DNA of 39,449 nt from a bacterium (lineage in GTDB: Bacteria > Verrucomicrobiota > Verrucomicrobiia > Limisphaerales > UBA8199), in NCBI GenBank assembly GCA_021784555.1, contig JAJYHY010000032.1:1-39449 (forward strand). The letters run 5' to 3'. Under the pieces are notes generated by a model, which was not told the DNA's origin, made no database searches, and saw only the letters and a program-made list of their open reading frames with translations. The position numbers and the translations under genes are program-made. Positions 8,470 through 16,045 of the stretch are shown here, one piece after another (positions within the stretch are counted from its first letter, which is position 1; each line of letters opens with the position of its first letter).

Positions 8470-8982
8470 ATGAATGCCCCAGCGCGATGGCGGTCGAGAG
8501 CGGCACCGGCCCTCGTTCCACCTCTGGCCAAATTCCGCCTCGTCCTGGCCCGAGGCGAAAGCGAAGCGCAAGAGGTGCTTCAGACGGTGTTGATCAAACT
8601 GGCCAAAAGGTTCCAAGTGTTCGATGAGGAGCGGCGGTTGTGGGCGTGGTTATGCGTAGTGGCAAAGAATGCCTTCATCGATCATCGCCGCGCGCGCCAA
8701 CGGGACGACCGGTTTGTTCCGCTTGACGATCTGGCTAAGGACGCCGAGGACGAGCCGCGGACGCCATCCCAACTCTCTGAAATCCTGCGCGAGATCCTGC
8801 CTACTCTGCCGTCCGAGGAGCGTGAGTTGCTCCAGGCCGCTTACGTGGATGGCCGTCCCCTGGGCGAACTGGCCGAGGCCTCCGGCCAGACCTACAAAGC
8901 CATGGAATGCCGGCTGGCGCGCCTGCGCCGCAAACTCAAGGAACAATTGCTGAATTATTTACGCCATGAACACCAATCCTGA
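8470..8982 (+). CDS. ECF-type sigma-70 family RNA polymerase sigma factor
   Basis: About 170 aa. Region 2 is visible as 'EAQEVLQTVLIKLAKRFQVF' and 'LWAWLCVVAKNAFIDHRRAR'. Region 4 is 'LPSEERELLQAAYVDGRPLG' then 'ELAEASGQTYKAMECRLARL', the sigma-4 helix-turn-helix. The N-terminus is short: the first helix of region 2 is compressed or missing compared with typical ECF factors, so either the start is off or the 5' end was altered next to the hic region. The ATG at 8470 was chosen; the frame reaches a TTG at 8440. The next gene overlaps by 17 bp and encodes a one-pass membrane protein, as expected for a sigma/anti-sigma pair. Confidence 0.82.
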   Translation: MNAPARWRSRAAPALVPPLAKFRLVLARGESEAQEVLQTVLIKLAKRFQVFDEERRLWAWLCVVAKNAFIDHRRARQRDDRFVPLDDLAKDAEDEPRTPSQLSEILREILPTLPSEERELLQAAYVDGRPLGELAEASGQTYKAMECRLARLRRKLKEQLLNYLRHEHQS

Positions 8983-9400
8983 TTCCGAAAGGGACGAGCT
9001 CCTGTTGAATGCCTTGCTGGGGGACGAAGACTGGCAGGCGGCAAACGCCGCTTGCAAGCGGCAGGCATTGCGCGCCTTTCACGCCCGGCAGCGATTCCGG
9101 GCGTCGGTGCGATGGGCTGGCAGCGCGCTTGTCCTGGCGGGAATCATCACCTGCGCCGCCTTTTGGGCCCGCCAGCCGGCGAAATCGCCCCCGCAAACCG
9201 CCACAACCCCGCCCGCCGAGACCAATGCGCCGCCTGTGCCGACCCCGACCCATTACATGACAGACGCCCAGCTCCTGGCCTCCTTTCCCAAGGGGAGCTG
9301 TTTCATCGCGGAAGTCGATGGCAAGAAGCAGTTGGTCTTCCTGGACCCCAAGCTTGAGCGCACCTACATCGCCCAGCCTCCGGTGAAGGGGCGGGAATAA
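8966..9400 (+). CDS. Putative anti-sigma-like single-pass membrane protein
   Basis: 144 aa. It overlaps the sigma factor by 17 bp. An N-terminal ~45-residue charged cytosolic part is followed by one transmembrane helix (about 49-67, 'AGSALVLAGIITCAAFWARQ'). Next comes a Pro/Thr-rich linker (70-95) and a small outer domain with 'YMTDAQLLASFPKGSCFIAE' and 'KKQLVFLDPK'. There is no ZAS zinc motif (HxxxCxxC). The anti-sigma role is inferred only from overlap and topology. The outer domain could sense an envelope signal or simply be a conserved tail. Confidence 0.6.
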   Translation: MNTNPDSERDELLLNALLGDEDWQAANAACKRQALRAFHARQRFRASVRWAGSALVLAGIITCAAFWARQPAKSPPQTATTPPAETNAPPVPTPTHYMTDAQLLASFPKGSCFIAEVDGKKQLVFLDPKLERTYIAQPPVKGRE

Positions 9401-9529
9401 TGGGCGCCCCGTGCGTTCGGTTTCCCGGCGATGTGATCCTGGGATGCAGCGGTCGCTCCCACACCAATTCTTGGTGCGTATGCACGAAAGATTGGTTGTG
9501 AGTTAGCCGCGCCGGTCTGGACCGAAAGA

Positions 9530-10168
9530 TCATGCGTATGCACGCAGAATCCGTCTGTCATCCTGCGGCTGGCCCGCTAGACTCAACAGCCCGAGTTTGG
9601 CGAACTGTTTGAGGCGCATCCGGTGGTTGTGGTGATAGCTGAAACGCTTGAATTTCATGCAGCGCAAGCGCCGCCGAATCCAAGAGTCCAGCCTGCGAAA
9701 AAGCCACCGGTTGGTGGACCAGCGCGTGGCGAAGTAGTTCGTGGCGCCTTGGATGACTCGGTTGAGTTCCACGATAAGTTCCGCGTCCAGGTTGCGCTTA
9801 CGGACAGTCAGTTCTCGCACCTTGTCTTTGAACTTGTCCTGAGACTTGGGGCGCATCCGCCTGGAACGGGCCGACATCACAAAACCCAGAAAGGAATAAC
9901 CCTTTGCGTAGGTGGTGATGCGAGTTTTCTCGGCGCTCAAGTGGAGGCCGAGTAGGGCCAGGAGGTGCGTGACCAGAGTCTGAGCCTCCTCAGCTTGGGC
10001 CTTGGTTTGGCAGGGCACGACAAAATCATCGGCGTAGCGCACAAAGCGGTAGCCGTGCTTGTCGAGTTGCCAGTCCGGATAGTTCAGGACGATATTGGCC
10101 AACAACGGGCTGACCACGCCCCCTTGAGGGTGCCGACCGCGGTGGACTTGAACACGCCCTGTTCCTAC
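9530..10168 (-). pseudogene. Truncated, frameshifted group II intron-type reverse transcriptase/maturase
   Basis: The main open part (9530-10117) reads 'VVSPLLANIVLN' and 'YRFVRYADDFVVPC' with the YADD catalytic motif of reverse transcriptases. It continues through 'LLGLHLSAEKTRITTYAKGY' and 'FLGFVMSARS', ending with the maturase-like helical region 'KFKRFSYHHNHRMRLKQFAK'. Upstream, the expected 'GVFKSTAVGTP-QGG' block is present but one base is missing in the GGCACCCTCAAGG stretch near 10127-10139, and a stop (TAG) precedes it. Fingers and N-terminus are absent, so about half the protein is lost. I could not recognise intron domain V on the 3' side (below 9530). Confidence 0.8.
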
Positions 10169-10236
10169 CTGCAGACTGTTGCCGTTTTGTTCCTGGCATG
10201 AAACATTCGCGCTAGAATCCCACCTGTTTTCCTGGA

Positions 10237-10365
10237 GTGCGATTAAAGTGCCGGTCAGGCGCGGGGTCAGTCCTCACTTTGTCCGCGGTGAAGGAAGGGG
10301 AGTGGCGGAAAAAGCGGCGGGACTGACCCCGGCGCCTTCCGTGCCCGACACATTTAATTACATCC
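10237..10365 (-). repeat. GGGGTCAGTCC palindromic intergenic repeat, copy 1
   Basis: The core 10263-10330 begins GGGGTCAGTCC and ends GGACTGACCCC, a near-perfect terminal inverted repeat with CCGCGGTGAAGGAAGGGG inside. The flank ATTAAATGTGTCGGGCACGG (reverse complement, 10335-10360) is shared with copy 2, in opposite orientation. GTGCGATTAAA at the left end (10237) also matches copy 2. Such elements resemble REP/MITE-type palindromes moved by RAYT-like tyrosine transposases, none of which is in the window. Confidence 0.85.
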
Positions 10366-10424
10366 GTTTTCCTGTCGGCTTGAATATGTCGGCGGTCAAG
10401 CCAGTCAAATTCTGGTGACAGATG

Positions 10425-10437
10425 GGCCATTATGGCC
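10425..10437. promoter_or_regulatory. Perfect 13-bp palindrome upstream of DUF6600 gene
   Basis: GGCCATTATGGCC lies 19-31 bp before the ATG at 10456, in a position where a repressor or the transcription start could be. It could equally be a chance palindrome in GC-rich DNA; no second copy was noticed. Confidence 0.25.
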
Positions 10438-10455
10438 TAGACTGCTGTAGCGATT

Positions 10456-12552
10456 ATGAAAACCGGCATGCTCTGTTGGTGGAGTTTGGGAGCTGCTCTC
10501 GCGCTTCTGCCTCTGGCAGGCGGTCGCTTGCAGGACGCAGTTCTCGCAGTTGAACAACCGCCAGGCTTGGCTTCATCCGGCTCCCCGGATGCCAAGGCCG
10601 CGACCAATGGCCAACCGGACCAGGTGGCGTCCCCCGCCGGGGACCAATCGACCAATAGCGACATTTCCGAGGCGCCGATTGTGTCCGGTTCCACGGAGAT
10701 AACCGTGCCGGCCAACGTTCGGACCAACGGCCCGATGGGGGAAATCATCAAACTGGCCAACGCCGGCGTGGAGGAAGGGGTGATGGAGGCATACATCACG
10801 AACTCGACCTCGATTTTCGACCTTAATGCGGACGAAATCGTCTATTTGAGGGATATTGGGGTGCCCTCCGCAGTCATTGCGCTCATTCTTGAACACGACG
10901 AGCAGACTAAGGCGATTCTGGCAAACAACACCGCGTCGCCATCGCCGCCCTCTTCGGAGCAATACGCGCCCGCACCGGCAACTGAAGCGCCACCACCGGA
11001 AGTGGCTCAGGCTCCGCCGCCACCGGATTACTCCAGCGCCACCCTGGAAACTCCGGCTACTCCTCTGCCGCCATCGCCTCCACCAGAGACCGTTGACTAT
11101 TCCACCTTCTACGATTCCATGGCGCCGTATGGGACATGGGTGGATCTGGAGGGCTACGGGCCTTGCTGGCAACCCACTATCGCGGTGATTAATCCGGATT
11201 GGGAGCCCTATTTCGACGGCGGGCACTGGATCTATACCGATTGCGGTTGGTATTGGCTCTCCGATTACACCTGGGGGTGGGCGCCCTTTCATTATGGCCG
11301 ATGGTTCTGGCATCACCGCTTGGGTTGGTGCTGGCGTCCGGACCGGTTTTGGGGCCCTTCGTGGGTTGTCTGGAGGTATAGCGATGATTATTGCGGATGG
11401 GCGCCATTGCCGCCTGCGGCTGTTTTTCGCCCAGGTTTCGGCCTCACCTTCCGGGGCCACGGTGTGGGCGTCAACTTCGCCTTCGGGCTGGGGGCGGCGC
11501 GCTTTTCCTTTGTGGCGTGGGACCACTTCTACGGCCACCACCTCCGCTCCCACGTGGTGTCTTTTGACCGCGCCCGTGCCATCTTCCCCCGGACGGTGAT
11601 TTCATCCCGCATTACCAGCGACCGCCATCACGCCTTTAACCAAGGGCTGCCGCTAGTCAAAGTGGCCTGGGCCACGCGCTCCGAGGTTCACAAAGTGGCT
11701 CTCCGCGATTTCAGCGGACCTCACCGGGCCGGCTTCCGAGAACAGTTCAATGGGCGAACGCTTTCGGTCTATCATCCCCAATTCGCGCGGCGGGAGGGAA
11801 GCCGCTCCGAGGGCTTTGGCCCCCGCAGATTCGGCTCCGGCAGCACGAACGGGCATCTGGGCCGTTCTTTGCCTCGCGGCATGAGATTGGACTCCCCTCA
11901 CGGCAACTGGCCCGCCGGGCGCACTTTCAACGGGTCTTCGGGTTCGGAACGATTAAGACCGGGCGATGGAGCCAGGTTGGAAACGCGCGATAACCAACTC
12001 AATCGCCAACAATGGGCAGTCAACCTCGCGCGGCTGAGAGCGATTCAAGCGGGACAATATCGGCGCGGAACTCCGAGCCTTCCCACCCCACCCTCGCCGC
12101 CCTCACCGCCCTCTGAGCCGACCCGGCCCACCGTCCCGCAGGCGTGGCGTGGTTATGATTGGCAATCCAGATCTTTTCAGACCAGGTCTTTCCAAACGCG
12201 CGCCCCCGAAATCCGCCCTGGCGTCGCGTCGTATCCAGCCTGGCGCCCCAACAGCGCCTGGCAGCAGAACGGCCTTCAAAATCGGCCTTGGCCTGCCCCT
12301 TCCTTCCAGGCGCGCCCGGCGCCGGCTCAGGTGCCGCGCTACTTTTCTCAAGGGGAAATTGGTCACTACGGTTCTTTCCAGGGGGGACAGCCATGGAATG
12401 GCCGCAGTTTCCAAGCTCGCGGGCAGACGCCCATCTTCCATTCCCCCAGCCCCGCTTTTCGTGCCCCACAGACGCCATCGGCCGCTCCCGCGCCCCGGAT
12501 GGAACCGCGGCAGGCATTTTCCAGGCCACAGCCCGGCCGGCCTGGGCGCTGA
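10456..12552 (+). CDS. DUF6600-domain secreted protein, aromatic-rich
   Basis: 698 aa. An N-terminal signal-like segment ('WWSLGAALALLPLAGG') is followed by a Ser/Thr/Pro linker. A helical part (about 95-160) contains 'IIKLANAGVEEGVMEAYITN' and 'VYLRDIGVPSAVIALILEHD'. After a Pro-rich spacer comes a Trp/Tyr-rich block (about 215-330): 'YGTWVDLEGYGPCWQP', 'GGHWIYTDCGWYWLSDYTWG', 'WAPFHYGRWFWHH', 'WGPSWVVWRYSDDYCGWAPL'. This is the DUF6600 pattern, common in verrucomicrobia and acidobacteria, function unknown. The C-terminal ~300 residues are disordered, with repeated 'SFQTR/SFQAR' and Pro-rich stretches, suggesting an extracellular or surface protein. A small basic tail ends at 12552. Confidence 0.85.
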   Translation: MKTGMLCWWSLGAALALLPLAGGRLQDAVLAVEQPPGLASSGSPDAKAATNGQPDQVASPAGDQSTNSDISEAPIVSGSTEITVPANVRTNGPMGEIIKLANAGVEEGVMEAYITNSTSIFDLNADEIVYLRDIGVPSAVIALILEHDEQTKAILANNTASPSPPSSEQYAPAPATEAPPPEVAQAPPPPDYSSATLETPATPLPPSPPPETVDYSTFYDSMAPYGTWVDLEGYGPCWQPTIAVINPDWEPYFDGGHWIYTDCGWYWLSDYTWGWAPFHYGRWFWHHRLGWCWRPDRFWGPSWVVWRYSDDYCGWAPLPPAAVFRPGFGLTFRGHGVGVNFAFGLGAARFSFVAWDHFYGHHLRSHVVSFDRARAIFPRTVISSRITSDRHHAFNQGLPLVKVAWATRSEVHKVALRDFSGPHRAGFREQFNGRTLSVYHPQFARREGSRSEGFGPRRFGSGSTNGHLGRSLPRGMRLDSPHGNWPAGRTFNGSSGSERLRPGDGARLETRDNQLNRQQWAVNLARLRAIQAGQYRRGTPSLPTPPSPPSPPSEPTRPTVPQAWRGYDWQSRSFQTRSFQTRAPEIRPGVASYPAWRPNSAWQQNGLQNRPWPAPSFQARPAPAQVPRYFSQGEIGHYGSFQGGQPWNGRSFQARGQTPIFHSPSPAFRAPQTPSAAPAPRMEPRQAFSRPQPGRPGR

Positions 12553-12585
12553 GGGTCGGCATTCTGAAATCTGCCGCACGTCCCG

Positions 12586-13539
12586 ATGAGGCATAGAGAA
12601 GCCATGGTTATCGCCACGCTTTGCGCCATAGCGCTATGGATGGGGACAGCTTCCTGTGTTGCCGAAACCGTGCTGTATTCCACGGGGTTCGAATCGGTGG
12701 AGGGTTACAATCCAAAGCTGGAGCTGGCCGGCCAGCAAGGGTGGGTCAGCTATGGCGCGAACTCGGGTGGGAATGGATTTACAACTAACTTTTTCGGATC
12801 GCAGGCGGCTTACGTTGGGCGCACCCCGTTAAAACCGCCCGGCGAGTTCTTGAACGTCTGGCGTCCCATCAATTATATGCCGGCTCAAGGCGAGTCTTCC
12901 CCGGTGAGGTTCACCGTCCAGATGGCGATTGCGGATTCCTCAAACACAAATTGGGATGACTTCTATTGGAGCGTTTATAATACTCAAGGCGATCGCTTGT
13001 TCACCATCGACTTTGATAACTACGGCCTCCGCGTCTATTACGTTCTGGGCGGCACAAACTCCTTTGTTCCGACTCAGCTTTCCTTCTCGAATGGAATTCC
13101 GTACACATTGGCGATCGATATGGATTTCTCCTCAAACAGATGGGATGCCAGCCTAAGCGGGCAAATGCTGGCCACCAACCAGCCGATCACCACCACGAAC
13201 GCGCCACTCAACCTGGGCGACGTGGATGCCGTCTGGGCTATCTATAATGTCAACACTCCCGGAAACAACTACATGGCCTTCGACAATTACCAGATCTCCA
13301 CGGCGCCCACGCAGGGACCGCCGCCGCGCCTCTCATTGCTCGCCTATGCCCAAGGCAGCCCGGCCTCGCTGCGGGTTAGCGGCCTCCCCGGCGCGGATTA
13401 CGCCATTGAGGCGAGCACCAACCTGGTCGATTGGCTGCCAATCCGCACGAACATCGTCTCCGGCGGCTATTTCGATTTCATCGACACCTCCGCGTCCCAG
13501 TTTTCCCGCCGGTTTTACCGCGCTCGGCAGGTCAATTGA
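12586..13539 (+). CDS. Secreted hypothetical protein with C-terminal RFYRA-type domain
   Basis: 317 aa. The ATG at 12586 supplies Arg residues before a hydrophobic core ('MVIATLCAIALWMGTASCVA'), a good signal peptide; an ATG at 12604 is the alternative. The middle (30-235) is rich in Asn, Tyr and Phe, with 'YSTGFESVEGYNP' and 'NYMAFDNYQIST', resembling LamG/concanavalin-like beta sandwiches. The last ~75 residues contain 'DYAIEASTNLVDWLPIRTNI' and end 'FSRRFYRARQVN', the small C-terminal domain I know from many secreted verrucomicrobial proteins. It is only 33 bp after the DUF6600 gene and may be co-transcribed. No catalytic residues are recognised; binding to a polysaccharide is only a possibility. 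Confidence 0.75.
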   Translation: MRHREAMVIATLCAIALWMGTASCVAETVLYSTGFESVEGYNPKLELAGQQGWVSYGANSGGNGFTTNFFGSQAAYVGRTPLKPPGEFLNVWRPINYMPAQGESSPVRFTVQMAIADSSNTNWDDFYWSVYNTQGDRLFTIDFDNYGLRVYYVLGGTNSFVPTQLSFSNGIPYTLAIDMDFSSNRWDASLSGQMLATNQPITTTNAPLNLGDVDAVWAIYNVNTPGNNYMAFDNYQISTAPTQGPPPRLSLLAYAQGSPASLRVSGLPGADYAIEASTNLVDWLPIRTNIVSGGYFDFIDTSASQFSRRFYRARQVN

Positions 13540-13543
13540 GGCC

Positions 13544-14152
13544 ATGGGTGTCACGCCGCGCCAGTTTAGGCAAATCCAGGAGCGCCTTGGCGGGAGCCGT
13601 CGCCCGGTCGCGCCGGTGTTTCAGTCAGCGAATGCCTCCAGCGCGAGTGGCCGCTCACGGGTCCTTGGTATCGATCCCTCGCTGCGCGGCACCGGCTACG
13701 GCGTCATACGACTGGCCAGGCCCTTCCCGGAAACGCTGGTTTTCGGGACGATTTCCTGTCCATCCGCTTGGGAACGCTCGCGTTGCCTGGTAAAGATTGT
13801 TCAGGAGTTGCGTGCGGTGCTCAAGGAGCATCAACCGGCGGTGTGCGTGGTCGAAGGGCTGTTCTACGCGCAAAACCTTCAAACCGCACTGATTATGGGG
13901 GAAGCGCGCGGCGCGGCGCTGGCCGTCATCGCCGAGGCCGGACTGGAGATTTACGAATTGGCCCCGCGCAAGGTCAAGCAGGCCATCGTTGGTTTTGGCG
14001 CCGCTCAAAAACTGGCGGTCGCCAAGATGGTCCAGCGCCTCTTGCACCTGGCCAGCCCGCCCGAACCCGATGCCGCCGATGCCTTGGCATTGGCGCTGGC
14101 CTACACCCAGGAATATGGCCGGTTTTCCTTGGCCGCGCCCAAGAAAGTCTGA
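13544..14152 (+). CDS. ruvC: Holliday junction endonuclease RuvC
   Basis: 202 aa. RuvC resolves Holliday junctions made by RuvAB during recombination repair. Catalytic acidic residues are visible: D44 in 'LGIDPSLRGTGYGVI', E104 in 'VVEGLFYAQNLQTALIMGEA', and D176/D179 in 'PEPDAADALALALAY'. The ATG at 13544 gives a ~38-residue extension before the catalytic core, longer than E. coli RuvC. The frame is open far upstream through the previous gene, but that part is a shadow of it. ruvA follows after 137 bp, most of it occupied by palindromic repeat copy 2. The gene begins 4 bp after the stop of the secreted protein. Confidence 0.95.
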   Translation: MGVTPRQFRQIQERLGGSRRPVAPVFQSANASSASGRSRVLGIDPSLRGTGYGVIRLARPFPETLVFGTISCPSAWERSRCLVKIVQELRAVLKEHQPAVCVVEGLFYAQNLQTALIMGEARGAALAVIAEAGLEIYELAPRKVKQAIVGFGAAQKLAVAKMVQRLLHLASPPEPDAADALALALAYTQEYGRFSLAAPKKV

Positions 14153-14164
14153 GACGTCGTGATG

Positions 14165-14284
14165 GGTGCGATTAAATGTGTCGGGCACGGAAGGCACCGG
14201 GGTCAGTCCTGCAGCTTTTTCCGCCACTTCCCTTCCTTTTCCTTCACCGCGGAAAAAGTGAGGACTGACCCCGTCAATCGCACC
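14165..14284 (+). repeat. GGGGTCAGTCC palindromic intergenic repeat, copy 2 (ruvC-ruvA gap)
   Basis: The outer inverted repeat GGTGCGATT (14165-14173) / AATCGCACC (14276-14284) encloses ATTAAATGTGTCGGGCACGG. The core 14199-14272 begins GGGGTCAGTCCT and ends AGGACTGACCCC, with CACCGCGGAAAAAGTG inside. It fills nearly all of the ruvC-ruvA gap. Copy 1 matches it in reverse orientation across about 100 bp; copy 3 matches only the core. Confidence 0.9.
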
Positions 14285-14289
14285 TCGTC

Positions 14290-14892
14290 ATGATCACCTT
14301 CTTGCACGGAACATTAGTTGAGGCCCTGCCAACCCAAGCCATCGTCGAGGTCAGCGGCGTGGGTTATGAAGTCCTCATCCCCCTCTCCTCCTACGACAAA
14401 TTGCCGGCGCCCGGCAAGGAGATTAAGCTCCTGACACACTTGGCGGTCCGCGAGGACGCCCAGGTCCTCTACGGCTTCATGAGCGCCGCGGAGCGTGACC
14501 TGTTCCGCCTGCTCATCCATTCGGTAAGCGGTATCGGGCCGAAGACCGCGCTGAATATCCTCAGCGGCATCAATGTCACCGCCTTCCGTGGCGCCGTTTC
14601 CTCGGGAGATGTCAAGGCCCTGGCCCGCATTTCCGGGGTGGGCAAGAAGACCGCCGAGCGCATCGTGGTGGAGTTAAAGGACAAGATCGGCGCGGCGGGG
14701 GCGTGGGAGGCCAGCAGCGCGCAACGAGGCCTTTCTCCCGAAGACCAGAAGGTCAACGATGCCGTCCTGGCCTTGATGGCTTTGGGCTTTAAACAAGTTG
14801 AGGCTCACGACTCCGTTCGCAAGGCCCAAGGCACTCTGGGACCCGGAGCAACGATTGAAGACCTGGTTCGCGGCTGCTTGAGGAAGGAATGA
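14290..14892 (+). CDS. ruvA: Holliday junction branch migration protein RuvA
   Basis: 200 aa, normal length. RuvA binds four-way junctions as a tetramer and loads RuvB. The N-terminal OB fold starts 'MITFLHGTLVEALPTQAIVE'. Helix-hairpin-helix motifs are 'LIHSVSGIGPKTALNILSGI' and 'ARISGVGKKTAERIVVELKD'. A flexible linker (about 143-155) leads to the C-terminal RuvB-binding domain 'VNDAVLALMALGFKQVEAHD'. It overlaps the next gene by 4 bp (ATGA). ruvB is not in the window. Confidence 0.96.
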   Translation: MITFLHGTLVEALPTQAIVEVSGVGYEVLIPLSSYDKLPAPGKEIKLLTHLAVREDAQVLYGFMSAAERDLFRLLIHSVSGIGPKTALNILSGINVTAFRGAVSSGDVKALARISGVGKKTAERIVVELKDKIGAAGAWEASSAQRGLSPEDQKVNDAVLALMALGFKQVEAHDSVRKAQGTLGPGATIEDLVRGCLRKE

Positions 14893-15623
14893 GAGCGGAA
14901 CTTAATTCCCGGCCTGAAGAGCCGCCTAAGGCCGCTCGGCAGAGGCGCAAGAGCGGGATCATCGTCCCGCATTCGGCAAGCTGGCCGCAGCGATTGAGCG
15001 CCCGGGTGGTTTATGGGTCGCTGAAAGCGGTCTCAGCGACTCTGCGCTACCGCTGGGAGGATTATTCCGGACGGTTTGAGGGGCCGGAACCGTCGGGGCC
15101 GGCCATTTACTGTGTGTGGCACAATCGGCTGGCCCTGTGCCTGATGGTTTACTTCAACTATGTCAAGAAGCGGAACTGCACCCCCGGTATGGCCGCCATG
15201 GTCAGCGCCAGCCGGGATGGCGGATTTCTGGCCCGAATCCTCGAATGCTTCAAAGTGCAACCGGTCCGCGGGTCCACCAGCCGGCGCGGACCCCAGGCGC
15301 TATTGGAGCTGACAAGCTGGGCCGAGCGCGGCTACGACCTGGCCCTTACTCCAGACGGGCCGCGCGGGCCTCGCTACGTCGTCCAGGAAGGCGTGATGTC
15401 CCTCGCGCAGTTGACCGGACTGCCGATTGTGCCAGTCTCCTACAGGCTGGCTTGGAAAATCCGGGTTAAGAGTTGGGACGGATTCCTGGTGCCACTGCCC
15501 TTTTCCGAGTGCGTGGTGGTTCTGGGCAGGAGCGTGCGCGTGCCCCGGGACGCCTCGGACGAGCAGCGCGAGGCCCTCCGGCGCCAGTTGGAGCAAGAAT
15601 TGAGGGGAATTACTACCGATTAG
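14889..15623 (+). CDS. DUF374-type lysophospholipid acyltransferase-like protein
   Basis: 244 aa. The LPLAT-type motif I is 'IYCVWHNRLALCLM' (H and N in place of HxxxxD, as usual in DUF374). It is followed by 'MVSASRDGGFLARILECF' and 'VQPVRGSTSRRGPQALLELT', then 'LALTPDGPRGPRYVVQEGVM' (the DGPRGP signature of DUF374) and 'GLPIVPVSYRLAWKIRVKSW'. DUF374 proteins are predicted acyltransferases acting on membrane lipids or lipid A; the exact substrate is unknown. The start overlaps ruvA by 4 bp, so translation is probably coupled. The N-terminal ~30 residues are basic and variable. Confidence 0.9.
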   Translation: MRAELNSRPEEPPKAARQRRKSGIIVPHSASWPQRLSARVVYGSLKAVSATLRYRWEDYSGRFEGPEPSGPAIYCVWHNRLALCLMVYFNYVKKRNCTPGMAAMVSASRDGGFLARILECFKVQPVRGSTSRRGPQALLELTSWAERGYDLALTPDGPRGPRYVVQEGVMSLAQLTGLPIVPVSYRLAWKIRVKSWDGFLVPLPFSECVVVLGRSVRVPRDASDEQREALRRQLEQELRGITTD

Positions 15624-16045
15624 ACTTGCGCTTCGGTCAACGCGGGGCATTAGGCGATAAGCCCGCTGAGGCGGACACGCAGGCATCCATCGCATTTTTC
15701 CCATTCGTCCCAACCTCCGATCTGTCTGACCCCTCCAACCCGTCCGACCTCCTTCTCCCTCACCGGCTCTTGGCTGTTGGTTGTTGGATGTTGGATGTTT
15801 TCCTGTTCGGCTTCTCGGTTCACCCTCGGAGCATCCAGCGTGCTTCTACGTCTAATGGAGAGATGGTCTTTGGATTCGGAAGTATCCGGCGCCGCCGGCG
15901 CTTCCGGCAATCTGAGACTTGAGAACTTGAACATGCGACAACCGGCGATACTCTTAAATTGCGCCCTAATTGTATGAACCTCGAAGCATCCATGCACTTC
16001 GGCTTCGCAACAAATGGGGAGGGCGGGTGTTTACATTGCAACAGT
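15624..16045. other. Non-coding gap with a short GGATGTT repeat fragment
   Basis: The gap between the acyltransferase and the alpha-2-macroglobulin genes. At about 15774-15800 units of TTGTTGGATGTTGGATGTTT belong to the same repeat family as copies A and B, but the conserved core is absent. Periodic pyrimidine-rich units (TCCAACCCGTCCGACC type) precede it at 15728-15750. A 13-bp sequence TATGAACCTCGAA occurs twice, at 15973 and 16045, the second including the likely start codon of the next gene. Confidence 0.6.

Noticed and set aside
9400-9530. Group II intron domain V after the reverse transcriptase
   Set aside because: A GGGAAAC segment with flanking GC bases was considered, but the base-pairing pattern of domain V could not be built by eye.
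12159-12596. 145- and 146-aa frames inside the DUF6600 gene
   Set aside because: Alternative frames of a repetitive Pro/Arg-rich tail.
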